NCBI GenBank assembly: GCA_029237695.1
Contig: CM055266.1
Coordinates: 110,315,370 to 110,379,369 of the forward strand
Direction: 5' to 3'
DNA length: 64,000 nt
Origin: Conchocele bisecta
Taxonomy: Eukaryota; Mollusca; Bivalvia; Lucinida; Thyasiridae
Made by a program: the position numbers and the translations under genes
Notes under the pieces: generated by a model
Database searches by the model: none
What the model was told of the DNA's origin: nothing
Seen by the model: only the letters and a program-made list of their open reading frames with translations
Part shown: in pieces, positions 43,797 to 57,200 of the stretch
How positions within the stretch are numbered: the stretch's first letter is position 1
Layout: the number at the start of each line of letters is the position of its first letter

Positions 43797-44428
43797 AGAG
43801 AATTGTAGCAAACATTGAAGATCCGGATGAGGCAGCCCATCAGTAGCTGACTCATCTGGATATGCACTTTTGCCCAGCATTAATATATATGTCTGTGGTA
43901 CTGAAATGGGTTAATCTCATTGGTATCCAAATTTGAAAACCGGTTGCAAGTGGTACACTATTTGGTCTGAATTGTATTAGTTATTGTAAATATTGCCACT
44001 ACCAATCTGGTTTACAATTTGTATGTAAATATCGCTCACATAGCATCGCAACCATGCTAATGGTAATAGACAGTCATATGTATTTGTATGGAACACCTTG
44101 CAATTGCATTATCATGTATATCATGTTGATATTGTGTCATTGAACTTGTATGCGGCTCTTGTCAAAACCCGCACCTGTCAGTACAGTTCAATACATCCTA
44201 TCAATTTGACTGAAACACCATACACAAGGTGATCCATGCAAACTCAGTTAATAGGAACATTATTGTGTTTGTCATTGTTTATACATGTTTGTCAATTATT
44301 AAAATCAGCAGTTGCGATTTGCATGCTGATTAATAAAGGTGATATTGAAGCTAACGAAGTATTCCTTCGGTTATTTCAGAAAACACCAAAGCGAGTTTCC
44401 CCTATTCTACAAAAACAACAACATAACA
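43797..44428 (+). mobile_element. Second gypsy 3' fragment with LTR, plus orientation
   Basis: It repeats, in inverted orientation, the last part of the chromodomain reading (GAAGATCCGGATGAGGCAGC) and the LTR through CAACAACATAACA. It has a TAG where the first copy reads through (CATCAGTAGCTGACTC), and scattered substitutions. Together with 40496-41128 it forms a ~630-bp inverted repeat separated by about 2.7 kb. Confidence 0.8.
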
Positions 44429-44539
44429 AATACATCAACGAAACACACAGCATGCGTCTAATAAGCAAAGTAGATCATTATCAGGCTACAGGACTAGCCA
44501 AAAATGTCACAACCCCAGTTTCTGCAGTCGCAGCCACAT

Positions 44540-44785
44540 ATGAGACACGCCATGTGATTTTGTACCTTCCGACATCTACTTAATTTCATTAAATACGTTT
44601 ACAAAATTTACAATAGTGTTCATAAATAAAGTCAAAAGTTGAAAAATATGTTCAGAGTACATGCGGAATATACTCTGAAAATGTTGTCACGCCATTTACG
44701 CAAAATATTGCAAATTTTGTAAACTGATTTCATGAAATTACGCAGATTTGCTAAGGTACAAACTCGCATGGCGTGCCCACCCAGT
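44540..44785. mobile_element. MITE with GACACGCCATGTGATTTTGTAC ends
   Basis: ACACGCCATGTGATTTTGTA at the left and AAGGTACAAACTCGCATGGC at the right are inverted ends; inside are paired GAAAATATGTTCAGAGTA and ACTCTGAAAATG pieces. A relative lies at 58550-58752. Confidence 0.65.
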
Positions 44786-44789
44786 AGGC

Positions 44790-45220
44790 ACAACATGTTA
44801 TTTATATGAATATAATAAGTGTATAATTGTGTCACTATTACACCAGTTCAAAAAATTATAATTTAGTAATATGCATTTTGCTGATAGTGACTCACGGTGG
44901 TATCAGGCCATTTTCATATTCAAATGAGGCATGATATTTTTAATTAGTTATACTAATTAAATGCGTTACCTCAAAAAACATATTTTCGCCAGATGATAAA
45001 GTACATTTTTGTATATTCTTTGCACATCAAAAATAAACACAGATAATAAATAGTAATGTCTGTTAACGTTTTAGGGAAACACGGTTATCGCCCCTAATAT
45101 CAATGTGGAAATTACGTCCGATACAAAAATGTATAATAATGCCAATACATACGTGGGACTGTGTGAGAGTGGAACTGGTAGAACTGGTGGAATAGTCCTA
45201 CAGTGGAACTGAACTGGTCC
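44790..45220. other. No gene or repeat recognised
   Basis: AT-rich. The short phrase GGAACTGGTAGAACTGGTGG near 45173 is locally repeated. Confidence 0.45.
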
Positions 45221-45440
45221 CACAGTGGAACATCTCTAAATCGGACACCCTGGAAGATTCCCAGGGTGTCCGGTTTAGAGAGGTTCCACTGTCAATAAGA
45301 CCAATAACCTTGCAAAAGCATGCGGGTGTGCTTCGCGGACTTGAACAGGCGTTATTATCAGAGATAGATGACAATGACATCAGTACAATTAAGGACACAG
45401 AGACTACCGGTGTGTCCGGTTAAGAGAGGTTCTATTGTAT
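45221..45440. mobile_element. Family D hairpin and half copy
   Basis: 45221-45292 is a full hairpin. 45384-45440 retains only the right arm (GTGTCCGGTTAAGAGAGG). Confidence 0.65.
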
Positions 45441-45518
45441 AATGCATGCGAACTTTTGTTTGCTAATATGTATAATACATGTATATAGCTGTACAAATGT
45501 TTCCGCCAAACAGACACT

Positions 45519-45615
45519 CTACAGTGTGTAAGTGCACACACGAACGAACACGACAGGTTGGTTCCAACCTGTCGTGTTCGTTCGTGTGTGCACTTATACG
45601 CTGACCCCACTGTAG
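45519..45615. mobile_element. Family E hairpin MITE, copy 2
   Basis: CAGTGTGTAAGTGCACACAC to GTGCACTTATACGCTGACCC, with centre GGTTGGTTCCAACC and TA on both sides (CTCTACAGTG / CACTGTAGC). Confidence 0.85.
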
Positions 45616-46118
45616 CTACAAGTTTTACGCTTTATAGACAATATAGGCTGCACTATATCGCTACACCAGTCAGCGGTATACATTTGCAGCAGAATACATT
45701 TTGCATTTCGTACACTAAAATTCTGCAGGGCGTTGACGTCCATACTTCGCTATATTGTTATTGAAGGAAAATAAGAGATAAAAACATAATCATAAACTCA
45801 CATAATAAAGTGTGTATTAGCACAATTATTAAGTCATTCTCACGAAATAGGAATTAAACAAAAAACGCTTCAAACACAAATTGTATAATACTACTCCGTC
45901 ACAACGCTTAATATGTAATGCGATGTAATGTAATGCAATTATGTACTCAGAACTACATGCATTCAAGTTCGTTTTGATGCTGGCAGTGATAGAAGAGCGA
46001 ACTGCCTGGACCCTGACCTGGTACGCTCTGATTTGGGATTTACGTATAGAAACGTAACCCTACAAGTACTCCGTTTCATCAGTAGCAGACGGGCGACACG
46101 CAGGTAATTTAGCTCATA

Positions 46119-46316
46119 TGGGGGCCGTTTCACTAAACCGTGTACGACTAAAAAGTGCAAAATTAGGATACAGTGTAAATTTCACATTAACAATATGTTC
46201 TTGTAAACCTATGCTCGATAAATGTAAATCCATCAATTGAAATTAACACACTATTCTAAATATGCACTTACGAACATTTTAGTCTTTAGTCGTACGACGT
46301 TTAGTGAAACGGCCCA
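46119..46316. mobile_element. MITE family B, copy 6 (internally shortened)
   Basis: Both CCGTTTCACTAAAC and GTTTAGTGAAACGG ends. The central palindrome is reduced to CTATGCTCGATAAATG. Confidence 0.8.
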
Positions 46317-46439
46317 CGAGCCAAAGGCTCAAGTTAGCTATTGTTACCTTTTGCTATTTGTCCGCCGTCGTCTACCCGCTGTTGGCGAAACTTCACAGGG
46401 ATGATCTTTGGGTGAGGTCATTACAGATTTATTAACCCT

Positions 46440-47240
46440 TATACCGCTGCTCACAACAATTGTCGTCTGCTGTTGCTTTTATAGATTGCCTTATTTCTCA
46501 ATAAGAACATGGTTTGACAGCACTTCAGAATGATTCTGAAGTGCTGTCAAAGCATGTTGTAAATTATTCTAAAGTGCTGTCAAAGCATGTTTTTGATGAT
46601 AAAAATGGAGACGACACACAAATTAAGATAGCGGTCTATGGGTTAACATAGAGGTCGTCCCATAATGCAACATGACAGGAGTGTCGAGAGTCGATGCTCG
46701 ATACACTTCACAACTGAATATTGGTGGTCCTTGGGTGAAGTATTTTCAGATTTGTTAAAATGGAGGTCATCTGATAACCCACGATGGCCACCGTCTAAAA
46801 ATAGCTTAAATTCTTTAAAAAAAAAATGTCACAAACTGTCTGAGCGATTGTACGAAACATGGCGGGAATGACCAATAGTCGATGCTCTTTCAGATTGAAC
46901 CCGGGATCAAGAAAGGGCAGGGCCCTGGAATTAAAATTGCAAACTTGACCGAATATGGTCATGCCATTTTTTATATCAAATCAAATGTATCTACGAAACG
47001 CTCGCTTTGGTGCTATTTTTCTCGAAACCGGATGATTATGTCATTCAAGATGGCCACCAAAAGGTCATATTTGTACATGTATTAGAGGTTTCAAACGTCT
47101 TCTCACAAACCGCTTGGCCGATGCTGGCCAAACTTAACAGTTATTTTGACGAAACATTGTAGTGACGATCGACCACTAATGATCTTTCAGGTTGTTTACA
47201 ATGGGCATACCCCCAGGCGATCAAATGTTGGTCATGATTT
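46440..47240. repeat. 'GATGGCCACC' repeat region
   Basis: Contains a GCACTTCAGAATGATTCTGAAGTGC palindrome region near 46520-46585 (CAGAATGATTCTGAAGTGCT) and, in reverse, the block seen at 30808-30920 (GACCGAATATGGTCATG). Phrases like CAAGATGGCCACC and CTTGGCCGATGCTGGCC are typical of a dispersed bivalve repeat. No gene. Confidence 0.5.
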
Positions 47241-47249
47241 TTTTTCGCG

Positions 47250-48240
47250 ATGTAGTCATGTTGTATGTCGAATCAAATAGGCCATCAGCCAGAAATGGAA
47301 ACCCTCCCACCCCCTGTGGGATTTTTGCAGATATATTTTTAGCTGAAACTACATTCAATTACGAGTGTTATGCCGTATGTCTGCCGTCTGTAACCCGATG
47401 GATGAATGTTTGGCACCATTTTAGGTATACCACCCTTGGGCTTTTCGCAATTGTGAAAAATCACATTTTTCATTGAAATTCGACTGTTTTTTATCATTAT
47501 AAATTAGATATGGCAGTTGTGTATGTTTTCTGTGTTACGTTTTACATAACAATATAATGCAATAAAGTTCAATTAAATAATATCTGCTAATTCAGATTAC
47601 CCCACCCACTGAATTTCACTGACAAAACACCTAAGATAATAACTCCATACAAATATGGTACTTTTGCATTTTCTCTGTGACAATGGTACCTAGTATTGTT
47701 CATTAGACATTTTAATTGCATATATGCCGAGTATCTGATGTTTGCAAAGTATTTGTCACCATACCCCACCCACACATTTTACAATGAGAATGTTACATGT
47801 AATGAAATTCACTTATGTTATGCACTGTCACTTACTTGTAAATTGTTTAAATGCATATGCAACTACTTAAGCACTAATATTAGCTATCCGTGCACAATTC
47901 AGATACAGTGTGTCCGAGTGTTCGTCCGACGGTCAGTCCTCTTCGCATAAACTTAGTGAATGCAACAATAACGCTATATGTCTCATTATGCAAATCTCTC
48001 TCGGTGTCTATTAATTGTATCATGGTAATTGTACTTACTAGTGTTTGTAATATATCCAGCAAGCCCATATTCTTATTACACTATGTCTACATCAGATGCA
48101 ATGTTAAAATAAACTAGTTTTAACTATCTATTCCCCACACACTGAATTTACAATGACCATTTGACATGTAATAATTGTTCTTACTGTATAGGCTGCCAGA
48201 TACTTACAGTATGAAAGGTTCATATGAACGTGTAGCTACT
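47250..48240. other. No gene or repeat recognised
   Basis: AT-rich; open frames are short and unlike proteins. Confidence 0.45.
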
Positions 48241-48500
48241 AACACCTGTATATGTGGCTATGACTGGAGGAATGGGGATTATGGCATTTGCGACCAGTGT
48301 AGATCAAGATCAGCCTGTGTATCCACAGAGTCTGATCAGGATCTGCACTGTTCGCCATTCCTTCAGTGAAACACCCGTCATGCTTCTAACAAGCACAGTA
48401 TATCCTTATCAGGGTACAGGTTTGTGCTATTTGATCAGGAGCCACACTGGTCGCATATCCCGTAAGCCCCATTTCTCCAGTCACAGCCACATATTAGTTA
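48240..48500. repeat. Bivalve CAGATC repeat copy
   Basis: TGTGGCTATGACTGGAGGAA at the left and CCCATTTCTCCAGTCACAGC at the right form inverted ends around GACCAGTGTAGATCAAGATC. The best complete example here. Confidence 0.7.
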
Positions 48501-49280
48501 TCCACACACATTTCAGATACATAATGAATGTATGTTTGTCTCTCTATATGTCCATTTCATATGTATGCAACCATGGTAATTATCATGACTACTATGTTGT
48601 GTATTCCAAAATGAACGTCTCTGATACACACAATTATAACACTCAGCTGTTGACTGGCCTATAAACACAATTAAGTAAAATAAATAAATAAATAAATATA
48701 ATTATTACTGTCAATAGTATAGGTCGTAGGTACTAATTTTCAAATTGGATATAGAAAATATACTCTTTCTACCATGCTGAATGGATGATTTGTACCACAT
48801 ATCACTCCATGTATGACACAGTAAATACTAAAATACAGAACATTTAGATAGCTGTAAATAATACGAGCAAGCTAAGCTGGAGTAAAACAGGACAAATACA
48901 TTGGTATACACTTTCAAGATGACAGCCACGCAAGTAAATGAGTTTGTCTGACATAAACATAAAATTAGGTAGTAGAATCGATGAAACTGGGATCTATATA
49001 TTCTGGTTCCACATAATGTACACGCTATTTATCGTGCATTCCAATAATAGTCCCTCAACCCATTCCGAGTCATCAGCAGGAACATGATACTAATGTGTAG
49101 TTGGCACATGTACTTATAAATTCATGTCTATAGTAAAGATTTGTATAACTACTGAAATACAATATGTGTCATACGAGAACGTGTGTGTTCCAATGTTATT
49201 ATATTATAATGCCTACCAGTCGTTTCCCAACTGTAATGGCCATGCGTGCGTGTAGAAAGAAATAGGTTGATTGCACAACC
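48501..49280. other. No gene; AAAT microsatellite
   Basis: (AAAT)n at about 48678-48700. The rest is unassigned. Confidence 0.5.
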
Positions 49281-49282
49281 TA

Positions 49283-50169
49283 GGGGACAATCCGGGAAAA
49301 CACGGACATAGGAAAAATACGGACATCCATTGTTCCCTGCACAAGTAGTGTCATTTTCATTATTGTTGGTCCATTTAGCCGTTTTCAGGTCATTTCCCGC
49401 GAATGTGACACATGCGGCTATGAGGTACACCCATATCAATTACATAATACACCTACTTTAGTGACGCTATATACGCAACCTTTTCCAAATGACGTTTACT
49501 TTCAAATGTCGTAAACATTTTTGGGCGGGAAAAATACACTGGAACTGGGTATATATTTTGAATGTGGTTCGTGAATTTTATTCCTACCAGTAAAACAATT
49601 ATTCCTGAGTCAATAACGCTATTCATTTACACAATTGGTAACAGAGATGTTACAAAAAATATATAATAAATTGATAACACCGTCCGTATTAAAGTATCAT
49701 TTTTTGATGGTCGTAAAACTACGGACAATCTTGTGGGTATTTTACCATATCAAAATAGCATTCTGCAGTAACTTCGAGTATGCATGCATATATTTTATTT
49801 AAACGATTGTAAGTTATAAACACTTATTAAATGAATTACGACTGAGTATAGAGTCTAAAACATTGCAATTTTTTAAAAAAATCTTTTTTTTGTCCGTAGT
49901 TTCCCTATCATAGTTTGCTATGTCCGAGATTCCCGGTCCGTGTCCGCATTTCACCCTTTCCAAGTATCTTCAATTATATGTAAAAGTCGGGATTTGAACG
50001 ACCTAAAACACTGTATTTGAAATGCGGACTAATGAGTTCGGACACCCTCAGGCTCGCAGATCACCATAGCGATACCGTTATTATATTGCGACATATACAC
50101 ATCGTGATTATGAACACAAACATCAGCGTCTCCAGAAAGTTGTCCGTATTTTCCCGGATTGCCCCCCTG
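49283..50169. mobile_element. TIR element, ~0.89 kb, noncoding
   Basis: GGGGACAATCCGGGAAAACA at the left and TTTTCCCGGATTGCCCCCC at the right are inverted ends of about 28 bp. An inner TCCGAGATTCCCGGTCCG phrase (49922) hints at sub-terminal repeats. No transposase is seen; non-autonomous. Superfamily unknown. Confidence 0.65.
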
Positions 50170-50259
50170 TGAAGAAAACGTTTTCACCAATCATACCCAG
50201 ACGAGCCCGCGCAAATACACAACTCACCAGGCATTGTCAGTGAACGATATATTTTGAAT

Positions 50260-50862
50260 ATGGCGACGTTAACAGTCTGTACTTGCAATGATCCGAGTGA
50301 CCCTACTATACAAGATAGTCAACAACCTTGTAGAGATCCCAGAGACAGATTACCTGACACCAGCCTCCCGACGTACCAGATCCAGCCATGGCCACAAGTT
50401 CCGACAGTACTCAGCCTCCTCAGACTCCTTCAAGTTCAGCTACTTTCCAAGGACAGTGAAACTCTGGAACACATTGCCATCCACACTCGCCGATGCTCCC
50501 GACTTGGTATCCTTCAAGCGGGAGCTCGCGACATTCTCTCCGTAAAATGTTAGGGCCCCAAACTACAAGTAATTCTTAGGGATGTGTTAGAGCTGTGCCG
50601 GTTGGGATCTTGTATCCCTTGGCAGCTACTGTAGCCGGATTGGTCTATCACTGAAAGACGAAACGTAGTTTGGAAACTTTTCTTTCTCTCTCTCTGTTAC
50701 ACATCACACCTTTTTATTTATACGTCCGGTATCGACCTATACTTCTAACTGTTCTATTTTCCTTTATACTTAATCTTATTCTTACCCGATCGCACCGTCA
50801 TCTAATAGTCAAATGTGACTGTAGTGACGTACCATATAGATAGATAGATAGATAGACGGGTA
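50260..50862 (+). pseudogene. 3' end of a non-LTR retrotransposon (LINE)
   Basis: The frame 50288-50545 reads LYKIVNNLVEIPETDYLTPA ... RQYSASSDSFKFSYFPRTVK, then LWNTLPSTLADAPDLVSFKREL. This is the typical C-terminal tail after the reverse transcriptase of Jockey/CR1-type LINEs in bivalves. The rest of the ORF is missing, as expected from 5' truncation. It is followed by a ~300-bp 3'UTR and a (TAGA)n tail at about 50842-50858. Confidence 0.75.
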
Positions 50863-51002
50863 GAGTGAGTGAGCCGAAAAACGAGCGGCTGAATCCCATA
50901 GACATAAATACAACAACAACAATGGCGGTGTAATGGCGTTTTTTAGCGTGATAATTTGTTCATTATTTTAACAATTTAGTCCAACAACAGAGAATAGTTG
51001 CA

Positions 51003-51261
51003 ATGAAGGGGATGGAAAAATCTGAAACAGACCTAAATTGGGTTCATAGGTATCTAAAGGAGGGTGATTACCCCCCAGGGCTCACGGCAACTGAGAAACG
51101 GATGGTGAGGAAAAGGGCGGAAAGATTTTGTTTCTTGGATGATCAGCTTATATTTATAGGAACAGTTAAGGCGAAGGAACATGGGGCTCCAGCTAGAAAA
51201 GTGCTTTTAACACGTGCAGAGAGGCAACAAGTAGTTGAGACTGCGCACATTGACAAGGATG
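51003..51261 (+). CDS. Integrase-like gene, exon 1
   Basis: ATG at 51003 follows an in-frame noncoding, CAA-rich 5' region. The donor is GATG|GTAATT. It encodes residues 1-86 and the first base of Gly87, including the first zinc-finger His. Confidence 0.75.
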
Positions 51262-54200
51262 GTAATTATTCTGCGTTTATTTATGTGGAAATTATCGGTC
51301 AAAATTTCCTAGGACTTCACCGAAATTTCGTAAACAAAACTTCGGTGTTCACGATCTTGTTTCCTTGATTAAAATATCCACATGTAAACATCGGATAAAT
51401 TAGGAATTTCGCAGTCATTGGGGACATATATTTTTAAATGCGATTTTTGAACATGACTACTGTCTGTTTTACGAAGCCTGCCCAAATTTAACGAAATATA
51501 AACAAAGCGAAAACAATATAATTGTTCAATCATATGAAAATAGCCGCTATAAAAGCTGGCTTGGACCGCAATAGTTTCAAACAGTAACTCTTGCAATCTA
51601 CTTCCGTACTGTCCGTAGCCAGAGTTACGAATCCACTCATAGAATTCCTCTGCAGAATAGCTAATCAGATCTGATTCGCACTTTAGCAGTTAATTGTGAA
51701 AGGTTTTCTATATTTTTGAACTGAAATGAGTGTTAATATTATGAAAATAACATATTCAAGTAATTATGACATAAATTCACATATATAGATGACCTGATAA
51801 AGTAAATTTAAGCTAGAATCAACAAGTGATCTAGTCGGTGGCAGCCAACTTCAACATGTAAAAGTTGAGATGTGGTCCATTTTCTGTAAAGGAAAAAATA
51901 ATTTTCTAACCCTACTACAATGGTAAAAATTGTTTCAGAATTTATAATATTAATATTTTTTTTCAAATGGAAAATATCTCAAATATTTCACAATTAACTG
52001 CTAAAGTGTGAATCAGGTCTGATTCGTTAATCTGCAGAGGAACCCTGTGAGTGGCATCGTAACTCTAGCTACGTGAGTAAATTGCCAGTTATCGTTCGCA
52101 ACTAGTACCGCAAGGCAGTGTTAATGTTCGACAATCCTAATATGCCCGTACTACTACAGTTACATAACATATATATAATTTTTATATGTTTCAGGCAGCC
52201 ACAATGGTTTGGAAAGGACCGTTGACACTGTATCGGCCAAGTATTACTGGGTCGGCATTTACAAATGTGTCAAGGACTACATCCGTGGCTGTGGCAACTG
52301 TCGTGCCACACGCCCCCGTCTGGGTTGTAGCCGTGGTGCCGCCCAGGCGGATGATGTCATCAGTATAATTGCCGGCGATTATGAATGTGAAACGACATCA
52401 CCAGATGCAGACGCGCCATCCCTGGTTGTGGAGGAAAGCGAACGAGAAAGCAAATGTTTTTGGGATATGGTATGTTAGTTGCACAATTTTGCACCATTTC
52501 TGTTTGCAATTATTGAAATTGTTTCTACACACATGGTGTGAAATTGTCTAACTCAGACAGCAACAGAGCTCCAGATAAGCTGCATATTTGCTTAAATACC
52601 CTATTAAAAATGCCAAAAACCCAATTGAAATCAGATGTAGCGAGTATCAAAAAGCAATACAAAATTTACGGTACCTTTATCCTGCTGCTGAAAACAATAA
52701 ACAGACCACAAATATATAATAGCATATTTTTCTTATTTTCCATGATAACACATCTTGGTATTTCATTAGAATTGTCCCCAAGGAGACAATTCTAATGAAA
52801 TGCCAAGACATGCTTTCATTTCGAAGCAAACTATTCAACAATTGCTGTCTGTTGATGTGTAAACAGTAGTGTGATTTTATTTTAACCAATTAAAATTTTG
52901 AAATACCCAATTGCTTCAGAAATGATACTCAATTACTAATACTTATCTGGAGCCCTGCAGCAATCATATTTTCCAAGCATTTGCTATGGCTATGATAATT
53001 GCAGCTTGTAAAGGATGGTGCTGGAGTTTTACAGAATCACTGCTTGCAAGTATTGCCATGCTATGCAAGCACCTTACATTACATTTGTTGGTTTGCCCTT
53101 GTACAGTGTACGCTTACAGTAACTCGGGCTGAACACCTGCCAAACTAACCCAAAATTTCTGTTTTTGACGCAGGGTGACTTACAGCCCGAATGCATAAAG
53201 GTTCTTTGAAGTCAGTTCTGTTACACATTTAAAAATCAATCAAATCATTAAAATATCACAATTTCCTTCATACTAAATTTATACCGCAACCATTGCTCCA
53301 TATAGCATAATAAAGGTGGTTGAATAAATGCTGTTTATATCTGAAGTAACCTAATGTGCATGAAGTGCCGTTTTTTGTCTTTATATTTTCACCTTTGTCC
53401 CCTCATCACTGTTTCACATCGACAACTTTATAAATCAATAAAACTGTCTAAGACTCGACCAAATATATTTTATATTCGACGGCACTAACCATATATTTAC
53501 TATGTATATTAATGGAACATTTATCTCTTCAAAACAACCCATACCTGAAAAAATATATCTCATTCCATTTCTATTTTCATGCTATTAGTTACTCCCCTTT
53601 AATTTCAATGTCTGTTATTTATAGTAATTATTTATTAGTAAGTAGGGATTAAACAAATTAAAACATATATTTTTTTGGTGGTTTTTCTCCCGCCTGCTTT
53701 AGCAGAAGCAGGACATAGGCATAGCTTTTCCGTCGGCGTCAACATTTCACGTTAAGTTTTTGCGTTTAGCTCAGTTTCCAGAAAACTATAACTCCTACGA
53801 CCTCCATACTTGGTATACATCAACACTGGTGTAACCATCTCACACAGAGGGAGCCCATGTGACCTTCACCTACTTTTCATGATTCATTGACCTACTTTGC
53901 ACATGTATTCAACGTTAAGTTTTTGCGTTTAGCTCTGTTTCTAAAACTTAACGCTCAGGTTAATTCATTGTAACTTCTGTTTCCCTCAATGGAATGCTTT
54001 AATATTCCATACATGCATTTGTAACAACATCCCACATCATTCTACTGAAAGCCCATGGTGCCCGCTAACCCCAAAGGTCAAGGTCACTGACTTAGAAATT
54101 TCCGTGTTTGGAAAAGTTAATGCCCAGTTTATGCTTTAATATTCCATACATACATTTGTAACAACATCCCGCATCATACTACAGAAAGCCCATGGTGCCC

Positions 54201-57200
54201 GCTCACCCCAAAGGTTAAGGTCGCTGACTTAGAAATTTCCGAGTTTGGAAAATTTAACGCTCAGTTTATGCTTTAATATTCCATACATGCATTTGTATTT
54301 AAACAACATTCCGCATCATTCTACAGAAAGCCCATGGTGCCTGCAAACCCCAAAGGTCAAGGTCGCTGACTTAGAAATTTCCATGTTTGGAAAAGTTAAC
54401 GCTTAGTTTATGCTTTAATATTCCATACATGCATTTGTAACAACATCCCGCATCATTCTACAGAAAGCCGATGGTGCCCGCAAACCCCAAAGGTCAAGGT
54501 CGCTGACTTTCTGTGTTTGGAAAAGTTAACGCTCAGTTTCTGCGTTAATATTCCATACATGCATTTGTAACAACATCCCGCATCATTCTACAGAAAGCCC
54601 ATGATGCCCGCTAACGCCAAAGGTCAAGGTCACTGACTTAGAGAAATTTCTGTGTTTGGAAAAGTTAATGCTCAGTTTATGCTTTAATATTCCATACATG
54701 CATTTGTAACAACATCTCGCATCATTCTACAGAAAGCCCATGGTGCCCGCTAACCCCAAAGGTCAAGGTCACTGACTTAGAAATTTATGTTTTTGGAAAA
54801 ATTAACGCTCAGTTTATGCTTTAATATTCCATACATGCATTTGTAACAACATCCCGCATCATTCTACAGAAAGCCCATGTTGCTCACTAACCCCAAGGTT
54901 ATTACAAGCTCCTTATGTACTATCAAACTGCGCTAGGCGGGACATTTTGCTCCGCGGAGCTCTTGTATTACTGTTATTATTGTACAACTCGACACATAAT
55001 AATAGTAGCTATTTTGTTTACTTTTGACATTTGTGCATTCTGGCTGTAAGTCGCCCTGCATTACAGGCAGAAATTTTGGCAAGCAGTATAGATCATTGTT
55101 AGGCTACAGGAGTGTGATATTTGATCTGGAGCTGCACAGGTCAAAACTCCCATAAGCCCTATTTCTCCACTCTTGGCCATATTTGTGAACTGACTAAAAT
55201 GCATATTATCGAAAAAGTTAACATGGTTTAAATGACAGGTCACATTCTTAGTATTTTCAAATTTTTGAGATTTTTAAAAATCTTTTTCTTCTTCAACTTT
55301 ACTTAGAATACAATAGTGATTATTATACCCACTTTTTGGAGAAAAAAAGATGGGTATATTGTTTTCACCATGGGTGTCTGGCCGTCCGTCCATCACATTT
55401 CTTGTAAGAAGTAAAACATTTTTACCGTAATAGGTAGGAGACACCAAAAATGGTCGCTTAGAACAATGGTCTCTTAACACAAAATTAAAAAAAATGGAAA
55501 TCCGGGTACTGGTATATCCGGTTATGGTTTAACATTCGGAATCAGGAAATCGCAAATATTAAACATTAACATAGAAATAAATGCATTAGAATACTACCGG
55601 TAATGTTTACTGTGCACCCTTCTGAATTATTCAGGCCTTATTTAATCAAAATAGATGAAAGAATTTGAATGTTGTTGCGAAATAAAATCGCCCAGCTGAA
55701 ATCGCAAATAGGCAGTAGTGACTGCCATCACTTCGGACCAGACGTGTTTCGTCCCAGTGATTTTTACCAAGTCGTTGACTGACAACCAAAGCAGCTGATA
55801 GAAGAATGATTTATTAACGCAGTGTTCGGTATATACCGGTATCGTTATGCGTCAAGAAAATTGGAATTAGGTGAAATACAAATGCTTGTGTATTCTGTAC
55901 ACAACAAAAAAAGTATTAGTTTTAAATTAGTGAAATATGCAGATGTTTTCCCATGTGCTAAGTGACCAGTCCTGTTGTTCCCATGTGCTAAGCGACGATG
56001 AGTTAATTCTCTTTAGTAATCACTAAGGAAACGAGCGAATCAGAACGAGGTTTCAGGTCAATAATCATAAACAATGCACCATTCACACTTTCACAGTGAC
56101 AGGGGATTTGTTTTCTTTGTTTGTCACATGCTTGAGGGAATTTCACCTGGAGAAAGTGACATCCTGTCAATTAATGGTCGTTTAATACAAAACACCATTT
56201 CTGTCGGTTGCAAAATATTTGGCCGCTGGTCACGTTATGGAAAAGTCGTTTAATACACTGTCATTATATAGGCCAAAGGTGCACGTGGGCGCTTGTGCAA
56301 GTTTGACTGTAAACATTTTAACTGTAATAGCTAGGGACTTGAAACTTGGTGTGTGGATTTTGATTTTTGTTTCGACACTCGGTCATGGATTATCTCCCCC
56401 TTTTTGACTTAGCATTTGGGAAAGTGGGTATATTGTGATGGCGCGCCATCGACTGTGCTCTAGTTAATGATGTGCTTACATGTTCAACCCAATCAAGTCG
56501 GAATACACCTTTACAGGTATGAACTTTTTTAAATATTTTATTTTTGTTATTTCTCAATGAAAGAGACGGTTCAAATGGTGGTCGCGACATATACTTATCA
56601 GCGCATAGAAGGAAAATATTTAGGATTTTCCGCAAACATAATGCGTATACTCAGCATGAAAAGGGTTAAATCAATTATTTCCAACACTATAACATTATAA
56701 AAAAATCATCTGATTATTTTTGTCGAGCCCGCTTGCGGAAAGCGAGACATAGTGATCACAATGACGTCCGTCCGTCCATTCAAAATCTGCGTTAAAGTTT
56801 TTAAATACCTTATATCTCTGCAGTCCTAAGTCATATTGACTTGAAACGTCATATGCTTATTAATCATGATCCATATATTCATGCTGTATCCCACTCGTGC
56901 AGCCCCTGTGCCCAAGGTCAAGGTCAAATTAAAGTTTTCACATACCTACTATCTCTGTAACCGTAAGTCAGATTTGCTTGAAACTTTGTATGCTTTTTGG
57001 GCATAACGAGCCGTCTCATCAGGATCTGCACTTTTTGAAAGTAGTTTTCATATTTTGAGAACCATAAATGGACTAGTCTGAAAACCGTTTTGTGACGGTT
57101 GGATTGGTTGGAAAATTAACATATCAAAATCCATTCCAGTTACTTGGGGGTTAAGACATAGAGTGTAACTCTGACATATATATAATGATGTTACAGGTTG

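Noticed and set aside
44236..44583. 115-codon frame with a hydrophobic start (and its counterpart at 40498-40692)
   Set aside because: Lies within the gypsy LTR in both copies; LTRs are noncoding apart from chance frames.
49149..49439. 96-codon leftward frame with a signal-peptide-like start
   Set aside because: It crosses the left end of the 49283-50169 element, so it cannot be an old conserved gene.
50254..50553. 99-codon frame overlapping the LINE tail
   Set aside because: An alternative frame of the LINE C-terminal coding segment, without its conserved motifs.
53997..54900. Possible CRISPR-like array because of regular spacing
   Set aside because: Units are contiguous 138-bp tandem repeats with no short-repeat/variable-spacer pattern, in a eukaryotic genome.
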